Assembly (NCBI RefSeq): GCF_048771995.1
Contig: NC_133050.1
Span: 6,088,501-6,152,500, forward strand
Reading direction: 5' to 3'
DNA: 64,000 nt
DNA from: Taeniopygia guttata
Taxonomy: Eukaryota > Chordata > Aves > Passeriformes > Estrildidae
Shown here: positions 22,193 to 64,000 of the stretch, one piece after another
Numbering within the stretch: position 1 is the stretch's first letter
Layout: every line of letters begins with the position of its first letter
Notes under the pieces: model-generated
Database searches by the model: none
Told to the model about the DNA's origin: nothing
What the model saw: the letters and a program-made list of their open reading frames with translations, nothing else
Made by a program: the position numbers and the translations under genes

Positions 22193-22198
22193 AATAAA
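22193..22198 (+). terminator. RUSC1: Poly(A) signal of RUSC1
   Basis: AATAAA in GCTGGAAAATAAAGGTTGTG, 365 bp after the stop codon, followed by GT-rich sequence. Confidence 0.75.
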
Positions 22199-23329
22199 GG
22201 TTGTGATTCACCTGAGCGCTGGGGCTGGTGGTGGCCGCAGGGACGGGGTGGGATGAGGATGCTCCAGGAGGAGCAGCCAGGGTTGGGATGGGTTGGATTT
22301 CAGCATCCTGGCTTCCAGCAGAAGATGCTCAAGCTCCTCCACAGCTCTGCAGCCTCCCAGATCCTGGAAAATCCCTGGAGAAGCTCCTGAGGAGCAGCCC
22401 AGATCGCTGGTTTAATTATTTATGTAACTTCAACTAATCATTTCATAGCCCAGAGGATGCCAGTAGGGGTTAAACCACTCCAAGTTCTTCATATTTTTGT
22501 CATTGCTGTGATTTCATCCCAGGATTTGCTGTGAAATAAAGGTGTGGCCATAGCGGGCCCAGGGGCAGTTTTGGGTCTCTGTTTCACCCTCCTGACTTCC
22601 CCTTCTTGTGGCCAAATCCGCTGGGTCAGCCCTCAGCTCTCCTTTCACTCTGCTCTCATTTCCACTCGTCTCTCTGGCGTTTTTATTCTCAGCCCAGTGA
22701 CGTTATATCCTGCCTGGAATGTTCCTTGGCTCGCCTTAAGGAGGTTTGATTGATTTCTGCAGCTGCTTCTGGGCTTGGAAAACGGGGTCATGCCAGCAGG
22801 GGAGGAAGCCAGGTGGTACTTCAGTTTATTTATTTATTTTGAAAATAAACACCTCTCCAAACCTTGGCCTGAGGCCTTGGGTTTAAAAAGGAGCGTAGGG
22901 GTTAAGCGTGGAATTTTCGTGCTCATAGAGAGCCAGACTGGGAAAGGGAAGAAGAAAAATCAGTTTGCACAGAAAGGAAGAAGAAGAAAAAGCTGTTTAA
23001 TTCCTGAGGGACTCTGGTCTCTCTCTGCAGGGGAGAGATCTCTCTGCACTCACCTGTGTCACCTGGGGGTGACAGTCCCCACCCTGTGCAGGACAAGGGG
23101 GCTCCAGGACACCAAATCTGTGGATTTAATGGCTCCTGCCCCAATTTGCCCCACAGGCAGCCATGGTCACAGCCCCTCTGACCCACAGGTGACCGTGCTG
23201 GCCCCAACGCTCCTGCAGAGCTTTGGGGTCACACTGAACCCTCTGAGATGTGTGGCAGCTGGGGGTTCCCGTCCCAAAGGGTGTTCCTGGCTCCCATCCC
23301 AGGGGGTGATCCCGAGTTCCCATCCCAGG
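22199..23329. other. Intergenic sequence after RUSC1
   Basis: No gene recognised. A second AATAAA lies near 22534 and another near 22842, so longer RUSC1 3' ends are possible. Confidence 0.4.
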
Positions 23330-25395
23330 GGTGATCCTGAGTTCCCATCCCAGGGATATTTCATGGATATCCCTGTGGATCCCACGGATTTCCCTGTGGA
23401 TCCCTGGATTTAATGGATATTCCTGTGGATCCCACAGATTTCATGGATTTCCCTGTGGATCCCTGGATTTCATGGATATCCCTGTGAATCCCACGGATTT
23501 CCCTGTGGATCCCACGGATTTCATGGATATCCCTGTGAATCCCCTGGATTTCATGGATTTCACTGTGGATCCCACGGATTTCATAGATATCCCCGTGGAT
23601 CCACGGATTTCCCTGTGGATCCCATGGATTTCATGGATATCTCTGAATCCCACGGATTTCATGGATATCCCTGTGGATCCCATGGATTTCCCTGTGGATC
23701 CCATGGATTTCCCTGTGGATACACGGATTTCATGGATATCCATGTGGATCCCTGGATTTAATGGATATTCCTGTGGATCCCTGGATTTCATGGCTATCCC
23801 CGTGGATTTAATGGGTTTCCCTGTGGATCCCATGGATTTCCCTGTGGATTTCATGGATTTCATGGATTTCCCTGTGGATACACGGATTTCATGGATTTCC
23901 CTGTGGATCCCATTGATATTCCTGTGGATCCCACGGATTTCCCTGTGGATCCCACAGATTTCCCTGTGGATTCCTGGATTTCATGGATATCCCTGTGGAT
24001 CCCATGGATTTCATGGATATCCCTGTGGATTTCATGGATTTCCCTGTGGATCCCACGGATTTAATGGATTTCCCTGTGGATCCCACGGATTTCATGGATT
24101 TCCCTGTGGATCCCATGGATATCTCTGTGAATCCCACGGATTTAATGGATATCCCTGTGGATTTCATGGATTTCCCTGTGGATCCCACGGATTTCATGGA
24201 TATCCCTGTGGATCCCATGGATTTCCCTGTGGATCCCATGGATTTCATAGATATTCCTGTGGATCCCATGGATTTCCCTGTTGATCCCATGGATTTCCCT
24301 GTGGATCCCACAGATTTCATGGATTTCCCTGTGGATCCCACGGATTTCATGGATATTCCTGTGGATCCCCGGATTTCCCTGTGAATATCATGGATTTCAT
24401 GGATACCCACGTGGATCCCACAAATTTCATGGATATCCCTGTGGATTTCACGGATTTCCCTGTGGATCCCACGGATTTCCCTGTGGATCCCATGGATTTA
24501 ATGGATTTACCTGTGGATTTCATGGATATCCCTGTGGATCCCACGGATATCCCTGTGGATTTCATGGATTTCCCTGTGGATTTCATGGATTTCATGGATA
24601 TCCCTGGGGATTTAATGGATTTCCCTGTGGATTTCATGGATTTCCCTGTGGATCCCTGGATTTCATGGATATCCCTGTAGATCCCATGGATTTCCCTGTG
24701 GATCCCATGGATATTCCTGTGGATCCCACGGATTTCCCTGTGAATCTCTGGATTTCATGGATATCCCTGTGGATACACGGATTTAATGGATTTCCCTGTG
24801 GATTTAATGGATTTCCCTGTGGATCCCACGGATTTCCCTGTGGATCCCATGTATTTCATGGATTTCCCTGCAGATTTCATGGATTTCCCTGTGGATCCCT
24901 GGATTTAATGGATATTCCTGTGGATCCATGGATTTCCCTATGAATACCATGGATTTCATGGATACCCCTGTGGATATTATGGATATCCCTGTGAATGCCA
25001 CGGATTTCATGGATATCCCTGTGGATCCCATGGATATCTCTGTGAATCCCACGGACTTCATGGATATCCCTGTGGATATCATGGATATCCCTGTGAATGC
25101 CACGGATTTCATGGATATCCCTGTGGATTTCATGGATATCCCTGCGGATTTCACGGATTTCCCTGTGGATCCCATGTATTTCCCTGTGGATCCCACGGAT
25201 TTCCCTGTGGATTTAATGGCTATCCCTGTGGATTTCATGGATTTCCCTGTGGATTTCATGGATTTCCCTGTGGATACACGGATTTCATGGATTTCCCTGT
25301 GGATCCCATGGATATTCCTGTGGATCCCATGGATTTCCCTGTGGATCCCACAGATTTCCCTGTGGATCCCACGGATTTCCCTGTGAATCCCTGGA
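23330..25395. repeat. 2-kb minisatellite between convergent RUSC1 and ASH1L
   Basis: Units are GGATTTCCCTGTGGATCCCA plus C or T (21 bp), GGATATCCCTGTG variants and a 9-bp GGATTTCAT module. Unit lengths are multiples of three, so several frames stay open on both strands. It ends right where the ASH1L 3' UTR appears to begin. Confidence 0.92.
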
Positions 25396-25399
25396 ACTC

Positions 25400-27518
25400 C
25401 CAGATCCCCACTCCCACCCAGCTCAAAGCAAAGAAAACCCCCCGAGCCAGCCGTAGGAAAAGATTTTTCCATTTAATACTAGACTCTCAGGATTGAGATG
25501 CAGGCTTTTTATGCAATTACATCCAATGTTAAAATTGGTAATACATAATTTACAAAGATTAACATCAAAACAATGATCTATTTAGATATGCTTTGTAAAA
25601 AGGAAATATATTAGCAGCATTTATTTTCAGCAATCACACAGCCTACACCCATGCAGACTAAGGTTCAGCTCTATTTGCAGTAACGTAGTGCTTCCTGGCT
25701 CCGGCGGCGATCCTGGGGACACACGGGTCTGCTCAGTATTATAAAATAACCAAAAAAATAAAAAAAGTCATTAATTTCTACACCAGTAAGAAAAAACAAT
25801 TCTTTGCACTTACCTAACATTTGATTGTCTAAAAAACATTTTGTTTAGTCTTTCAACAAAAGAAAGATAAAATGACAGAGCTAGTGTCTCGCTTCTGTAC
25901 GCACTTTATTTTTTTATTTTTTAAAAACTTTTTAGTGTTTAACACCATTTGAGACAATGATTTCTGTTTGAAACTAAATGAGACAACTCGAGGGTTTGGA
26001 CATGCGATATTCCTACTACACGCACGAGTATTTTATACTCAGGGTTCCTGGTACTGTACAGTGCTTCTCTACAGTAAGAAAATATTCCAAACTATTTTCT
26101 TATTTCTTTTTTTTTTTAATAAAATATTTTTTTTTTTCTCAAAGGGTTTTTTTCCTTTCTTTTTTTTTTTTCGTGGTTTTTTTTTTGTTTTGTTTTCTCT
26201 TTTTAAATCAACACATAAAAGTTAATGGAATGAGTCATGTTCCACTAAGAGTAAAATAATTATAATAATAACAAGAATGTACATTAGGACGAGCTTGGTC
26301 CATAAAAAGGAACATGTAACTACGGTATTGCTTTACATCCACGCAGCAGATATATACAACTTGGCACATTAAAAACCGGATTTCTTATAAGAACACCTAA
26401 AACAGGACTGGATATGCATGTGAGACAGGAAAGCAAAGCCAGGTCCGGGAGCAGCGGGCGCCGCCCGGCCCCGGGGCTGGCGGGACTATCGCGACAATCG
26501 CGACAATCGCCGCGGGTGGGGCCGCTGTCCACCAGCACACGAGGGTAGTGTTAGCAGTTGATAAATTCGATAAATTCTACAGCTCACGACAAACACTCGC
26601 TCAGATACTGCCTGACGGGCACGGAGTGAAAGGGTCCTGGGTTGGTTTATTTATTTTTTTTTTGTTTTCTTTTTGTTTTTTTCTTCTTCTTTTGTTGTTG
26701 TTTTTTTTTTTTCCTTTTTTTTTTCTTTTAACAGATTTTTATTTGCACAACACACGAGACACACGAGAACCACAGCTTATCAAAAAAACCAACAGCAATG
26801 GTGGCGTCAAGGAGCTGACTTCGCTTTTATAAAATTTCTCTGCAGAAAAAAAGTGAAAAAAACCTCACACCCCACCCACCCCCTCCCCCCTGCACAGCAA
26901 GTGCCTCATCCCAGCGCTCCTGCCCGGCTCCAAGGGCTTCTGGAAGCTTCTCCTTGGCACAGACCGCAGGGACACGAGCTCAGCTGGCCCACGGCTCCTC
27001 TGGGGACGTTTCTCTCTTCTTGGAACTTGTGCAAATCAGAGGCCGCAGCTTCAGGGCAGCTTTTCCTCTTAAGCCACTGCTGGGCCTTTCCTCTCCCCTC
27101 TGGATTCCTGGATTCCCTTGCCTGGAGTGTTGAGGGTGGCTGGTACAATCCCAGGTTAGCAGTGACCGTGGGGAACATCCTCCTCAGAGTAACTCAGTCC
27201 TTTTCCTCTACCTCCCTATTTTTTTTTTAATTTTGTTGTTTTTTTTTTTTCCTCTGAGTGGGAATATCAAGCAAAAATAAATTAAATTTGACCATCCTGG
27301 ACAATAACCACGAGGTTTCCTCAGTACCTAACATCAATACAAGGCACGCCCACCAACACACACACCAAGAGCACTGCAGAGCAGGGTGGGCAGCGTGCCG
27401 GCCCGGCCCCCCAGGTGCTACTGTTTGTATTTTGTCAGTTTGCTGCTGCCTCCCCTTGCCCAGGCTGGGCTCTGCCCCCAGCCCTGACAGACCCCAGAGC
27501 TCGGCTGTCCCTCCTGGG
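25400..27518 (-). other. ASH1L: ASH1L 3' UTR
   Basis: AT-rich, unique sequence downstream of the ASH1L stop with several T-tracts (26106-26200, 26650-26730, 27220-27250; A-tracts on the mRNA). It has no coding frame of interest. The AT-rich, non-repetitive character contrasts sharply with the minisatellite beyond 25395. Confidence 0.65.
25620..25625 (-). terminator. ASH1L: Candidate ASH1L poly(A) signal
   Basis: AATAAA on the minus strand. Others are at 25905-25910 and 25913-25918, and an ATTAAA variant is at 25472-25477. Which one is used cannot be told from the sequence. Confidence 0.4.
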
Positions 27519-59701
<32,183 letters not shown>

Positions 59702-59929
59702 CTGCAAGGCAGAGCAGGGAAAAGGCACAAAAACATCAGTTCAGTCTGGCTGTGCCACTACAGCACTAAAGGCTCAAATTCAGGCTACTCTGGTGTATAC
59801 CTGTGTGCTCCCAGAATGCAGGGAAAGGATGGGAAGGAAACACCAAGCAGGGATTTCACACAGGCCAGTGGCAAAGGGAAACAAGCCATGAGTAAAGGCA
59901 TGTAGTATTAACCACCAAAATTAGTTTGT

Positions 59930-60290
59930 GAGGAAGGGAAAAAGGAAAAAGGAAAAAGGAAAAAGGAAAGGAAAGGAAAGGAAAGGAAAGGAAAGGAAAG
60001 GAAAGGAAAGGAAAGGAAAGGAAAGGAAAGGAAAGGAAAGGGAAAAGGAAAGGGAAAAGGAAAGGGAAAAGGAAAGGGAAAAGGAAAGGGAAAAGGAAAG
60101 GGAAAAGGAAAGGGAAAAGGAAAGGGAAAAGGAAAGGGAAAAGGAAAGGGAAAAGGAAAGGGAAAAGGAAAGGGAAAAGGAAAGGGAAAAGGAAAGGGAA
60201 GAGGAAAGGGAAGAGGAAAGGAAAGGAAAGGAAAGGAAAGGAAAGGAAAGGAAAGGAAAGGAAAAAGGAGAAAAGGAGAAAAGGAATCCC
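59930..60290. repeat. Long GGAAA / GGGAAAAGGAAA purine microsatellite
   Basis: About 350 bp, pure purine on the plus strand. The central part has a 12-bp GGGAAAAGGAAA unit and the flanks a 5-bp GGAAA unit. On the ASH1L strand it is a polypyrimidine tract ~230 nt upstream of the exon 4 acceptor. Confidence 0.95.
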
Positions 60291-61557
60291 CCACATATTC
60301 CTACTCTCAACTGAATCCAAACTCCTCGATTTTCACAAGAGTTTGGAAAAGACCTCTGCAGATTACCAAGACCAGGCACCCTGCTCAAAACAGGGCCAGC
60401 CTGCTCAGGGCCACCACATTCCACTGGGTTTTTTACACCTCCAGTGTCACAGATTCCCAGATCTGCCATTCCCTCACCATCACTCTGACCCCCAATTTCT
60501 TCTGCACAAACAGAATTCCCTTCCCCTCCTTGGGCAGAACAGCTCACCAGGAACTGCAGACAGGTGAAAGCCAAAAAGAAAATCCCCAGGATTTTAAAAT
60601 TCTTTAGATTTGCCCCTTGCTGTGTTGCTTTTCCTTTACAAGATCCTGCCACAATAAAAACCACAAATATTTCTGCTCCAATCCATCATGGCAAATCTGT
60701 TAAAGCCCTGGGGCCTAAACAAGTGAGGATGATGATTATCTACACACAGAGCAGCACCGGATTTTAGGCACCTGCAGAACACATTTCACTCTGTGTTCCC
60801 AGCACACATGGCTTGCTGGTACTTGCTAAATCCTTGGGTGATGTCACCAGGCAGCAGGAAGCACAATTACCATGCCTTGAGTTAAACCAATTTTAGAAAG
60901 ATACAGAAATCCCACGACTGCTGCAGGGTGAAGGGACAGGGCTGGGAATGGCAGCTCTGCTGAGAACACAAGCTATTTGTTTCCCTTTTTACATATAAAT
61001 ATTTTCTTACAGTAAACTGTTTTATTTTCCTAAAAATTCGACTTTCAGAGAATCCCAATTACTCTTGAAAGCAAAGGCTGTGGGAGTCATGAAAATGTCA
61101 TAGAAAAACCTGGTATTGCAGTTATGAAAATGCTGAGATATTAAAAACTCAGATTGGTATAAAACCCCAAATAAGCAAAAATGCACGTGGTAGTGCAAGA
61201 GGAGAATGTGCATATCCTGAAAATATCAAGAAGACAAAATCCAGGATGCAAAAACCCATATTTTTGCTGTTCCACTTCAAAATATGGTTCATAATGAACA
61301 AGCTCTTCCCTGCCTTCCTCAAAGAATCCTCAAAAGGTAACAGCAGGACACTGAATTTCTGCCCAAAATCAAGGCCCAAAATTCTTCCCCTGCCCATGGC
61401 CTGGGGCTTCAATGCCTTAAGGGAAACCCCAAGAGCAGGGAGACAAAACAATTCCTTCTCCAGCTGGGGACCAAGGACAAATGATCCAAATCTCAGCCCA
61501 AGAGCACAAACAACGTGGGCTGAAGAGAGAAAAACAAGGATGGGACTGCATGGGCTG

Positions 61558-61745
61558 GAGCTGTAATTGGATAATTAGCTCTAATATGTTAATGGACCAA
61601 AACTCATAAAAGTGTGAGACCCTGTGACCACTCATCCATTTTTGTAGCCATTTTGGGTTGTGCTGCCCAAGATGGATCTATTGAGGCCTCTTAATAAACC
61701 CCTACTTTATTCTTTACCTCTGTCCAGTCTGTGTTTTAGGGCAGC
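61558..61745 (+). mobile_element. LTR-like fossil in ASH1L intron 3
   Basis: CATAAAAGTGTGAGACCCTG (TATA region), GATGGATCTATTGAGGCCTC, TTAATAAACCCCTACTTTAT, CTCTGTCCAGTCTGTG: LTR U3/R/U5 order. Antisense to ASH1L; no genes. Confidence 0.5.
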
Positions 61746-61761
61746 CTGCACAAGGCACCAG

Positions 61762-62070
61762 CAGTGCCTGGTTCAGGGTGAGGATGACACTGGTGGTGCC
61801 CAGCAGTGCTCAGGACTCTCCAGGGTCCCCTGCTCTGCCAGCAGGGCCAGGACAGCTGATCCCAGGATATTCCAACACCACGGAGGGTCTGATCCAGTGG
61901 GGGTGACTGGGATTCCCCAGTTTGTGCTGGGGAGTGGCTGCACTGGGCATCACTTGTGCTTCCTGGGGTTTATTCACAGAATCATGGAGTGGTTTGGGCT
62001 GGAAGGGACCTTAAATCTCATCCCATTCCTCCCCCTGCCATGATCAGGGACACCTTCCATTATCCCAGGT
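61762..62070. repeat. Dispersed repeat, copy 2 (including a CR1 tail)
   Basis: Near-identical to 30866-31150 but with ~37 extra bp around 61817-61854. The CR1 tail part starts at ~61973. Confidence 0.8.
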
Positions 62071-62130
62071 TGCTCCAAGCCCCAGTTGGTGCTGAGCACT
62101 TGTACCTGGCATCACTTGTGCTTCTTGGAC
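61973..62130 (-). mobile_element. CR1 LINE fragment in ASH1L intron 3
   Basis: TTCACAGAATCATGGAGTGG, TTTGGGCTGGAAGGGACCTT and the following CR1 blocks, minus orientation. Confidence 0.8.
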
Positions 62131-62469
62131 TTCATTTCCCTCTGTCCTTTTCATGACAATTATTCCTGCTGTTACTATTATATATTATTTTATTTCAATT
62201 ATTAAAGAGTTCTTAACCCATGAGTTTCACTTTCTTCTGACCCTCTGCCCACCCACCCCTCTGGGTTCAGCAAGCTGCTGCAGGTCTGTCATTCCAGGGT
62301 GACTTTTCCTCCTGAGGAACTCCAAGATGCATTGAATTAAAAAAGTCTACATTAACCAAATATCCTGGGAGCTGGGACTGAAAACAGAAATTAAACAGCG
62401 GGAGTTAGTGTTGGGAGTGAGAATGGACTGTAATTCATAACAGAGAAAGAGGGAGAAGGTTTTGGAGGT

Positions 62470-63760
62470 TGTCCCTGTCCTTGTGCTGGTCCTTGTCCTG
62501 AGGGATTCCTGTCCCGGTCCCGAGGGGTCCCAGTCCTTGTACCGGTCCCTGTCCCGAGGATTCCCGGTCCCTGTGTCCGTCTCTTCCCAGGGGGTCCCGG
62601 TCCCTGTCCCGAGGGGTCAGCGGGTGGCACATCCCGGGGGCTGTCACCGCCGGTGCTCCGGGAGGGGCCCCAGTGTGACATCCCCAACCCCGCTCAGCAT
62701 CCCGGGACCCGCTCAGGTGCCCCCGGGACACGCTCAGGTGTCCCCGGTCCCGCTCAGGTGCCCCCGGTCCCGTCCCGGTGCCCCCGGTCCCGCTCAGGTG
62801 TCCCGGTCCCGTCCCGGTGCCCCCGGTCCCGTTCAGGTGCCCCTGGTCCCGTTCAGGTGTCCCCGGTCCCGCTCAGGTGTCCCCGGTCCCGTCCCGGTGC
62901 CCCCGCCCCACCGGGCTCGGCGGTGCGCGGCAGAGGAGCGGCGGGGCCGCCAGGGGGCGCTGCTGCCCGCCGCTCCCGCGGCCCCGGGCCGGGAACGGCA
63001 ACGGGAACGGCAACGGGACCCCTCGGGACAGGGACCCGCACAGGGACCAGGACCCCTCGGGATAGGGACTGGGACCCCTCGGGGAGGGACGAACACAAGG
63101 ACCGGGACCCCTCGGGACAGGGACCGGGATCCCTCGGGTAATAGGACCAGGACAGGGACCGGGACTCCTCGGGACAGAGACCGGCACAGGGACCGGGACC
63201 CCTCGGGACAGGGACCGGCACAGGGACCGGGACCCCTCGGGACAGGGATCGTAACAGGGACCGGGACTCCTTGGGACAGGGACCGGCACAGGGACCGGGA
63301 CCCCTCGGGACAGGGATCGTAACAGGGACCGGGACTCCTTGGGACAGGGACCGGCACAGGGACCTGAACCCCTTGGGACAGAGACCGGCACAGGGACCGG
63401 GAATCCTCGGGCAGGGATCGGAACAGGGACCGGGACCCTCGGGCAGGAATCGGCACAGGGACCGGGACCCCTCGGGACAGGGACCGGGATCCCTCGGTAC
63501 AAGGACCGGCACAGGGACCGGGACCCTCGGGACAGGGACCGGGACCCCCCGGGAGAGGGACGAACCAGGAACATTCAGGCAGGGACAGACACAGGGACAG
63601 GGACCGGGACCCCTCGGGGAGGAACGGACACAGGGACCGGGAATCCTCGGGACAGGGACCGGCACTGGGATCCCTCGGGACAGGGACCGGGAAGCCTCGG
63701 GACAGGGACAGGGACTCCTGGGGGCACGGACTGCCACACGGTCTGGGGCTGCCCACACGG
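62470..63760. repeat. GC-rich minisatellite block with inverted arms
   Basis: Left arm 62470-62620 reads GGTCCCTGTCCCGAGGGGTC-like units. Right arm 63010-63760 reads the reverse complement (GGGACCCCTCGGGACAGGGA). Between them, 62690-62900 is a third array (CCCCGGTCCCGCTCAGGTGT, ~18-20 bp). Confidence 0.88.
62947..62962 (+). promoter_or_regulatory. Putative CTCF site
   Basis: CCGCCAGGGGGCGCTG is essentially the CTCF core consensus (CCASYAGRKGGCRS). It sits in a CpG-rich, non-repetitive island (62900-63010) between the minisatellite arms. Binding is inferred. Confidence 0.65.
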
Positions 63761-63764
63761 AAAC

Positions 63765-64000
63765 ACCGGTTATCTCAGACATGGGCAAACCCCTGCAAAT
63801 ACCTGCCATCGGCCAGTATCCTAAAAAGAATTTGTTCAACCAGTTAGGCCGGGTTTGTGTTCAAAATGTGGAGGTGAGGAAGCATTCCGTGGTTTTTCAC
63901 ATGGAATACGCTGAAATAAAGCATCACAAACATTCCCTATGGATCCCAAAGACCCATTCTGGATGGTTCCCTGATGCTGATCCCTGACTGTTCATTCCAA
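63765..64000. other. Unassigned right-edge sequence
   Basis: About 235 bp after the minisatellite, presumably ASH1L intron 3. It contains AATAAA near 63916 and GTGGAGGTGAGGAAGCAT, vaguely like family A LTR sequence. No coding exon recognised. Confidence 0.35.

Noticed and set aside
59921-60664. FPFPFPF / KEREKERE repetitive frames
   Set aside because: Translation of the purine microsatellite; no gene evidence.
62462-63987. Several 160-330-codon frames with GTGTG or RSLSRGVPVPV repeats
   Set aside because: They arise from the GC-rich inverted minisatellite arms; no splice or homology support.
59702-64000. Large ASH1L exon 3 or a new gene in the right-hand 4 kb
   Set aside because: No long Lys/Ser-rich frame typical of exon 3 is seen; the sequence is CR1, LTR-like fossils and minisatellites, so it is intron 3.

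Overview
This is vertebrate nuclear DNA, most likely a songbird (inference). It has spliced genes, many short CR1 LINE tails in both orientations, songbird-type solo LTRs with 6-bp target duplications, very GC-rich short-intron genes, and a different minisatellite in almost every intron. Together these fit a bird microchromosome. The gene order HCN3 - FDPS - RUSC1 - ASH1L is that of human 1q22, except that I see no trace of PKLR, which sits between HCN3 and FDPS in human.

Layout. (1) 1-5,120: the 3' half of HCN3 on the plus strand (four last coding exons: C-linker, cyclic-nucleotide-binding domain, C-tail) and a ~2-kb 3' UTR with a minisatellite and a duplicated polyadenylation signal. (2) 5,120-8,560: two LTR fossils, a GC-rich stretch and a minisatellite. 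(3) 8,560-14,010: complete FDPS (plus, nine coding exons, 345 aa) with a recognisable sterol-response/NF-Y/ZNF143-type promoter. Its introns carry an LTR fossil, a CR1 and three unrelated minisatellites. (4) 14,040-22,200: complete RUSC1 (plus, nine coding exons, 1,094 aa; RUN and SH3 domains). (5) 22,200-25,400: the convergent intergenic gap, dominated by a 2-kb minisatellite. (6) 25,400-64,000: ASH1L on the minus strand. Counting back from the last exon, and matching the human protein from memory, 25 coding exons are present (human exons 4-28): AT-hook, AWS, SET, post-SET, bromodomain, PHD and BAH. The giant exon 3 and the gene start lie beyond the right edge. All exon phases join, giving 1,295 codons plus stop.

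The genes are housekeeping or neuronal neighbours rather than a pathway: an Ih channel, the isoprenoid enzyme farnesyl diphosphate synthase, a neuronal adaptor, and an H3K36 methyltransferase. I found no new defence, toxin or mobile system. What is unusual is structural. The 5' part of one ASH1L exon (end of the bromodomain) with its splice acceptor has been amplified about eight-fold in tandem. A solo LTR sits 8 nt from an ASH1L splice donor. A textbook CTCF-like site lies between inverted minisatellite arrays. The last RUSC1 intron carries an 812-bp higher-order duplication of a minisatellite. HCN3 has a duplicated poly(A) signal and a perfect 36-bp inverted repeat around its 3' end.
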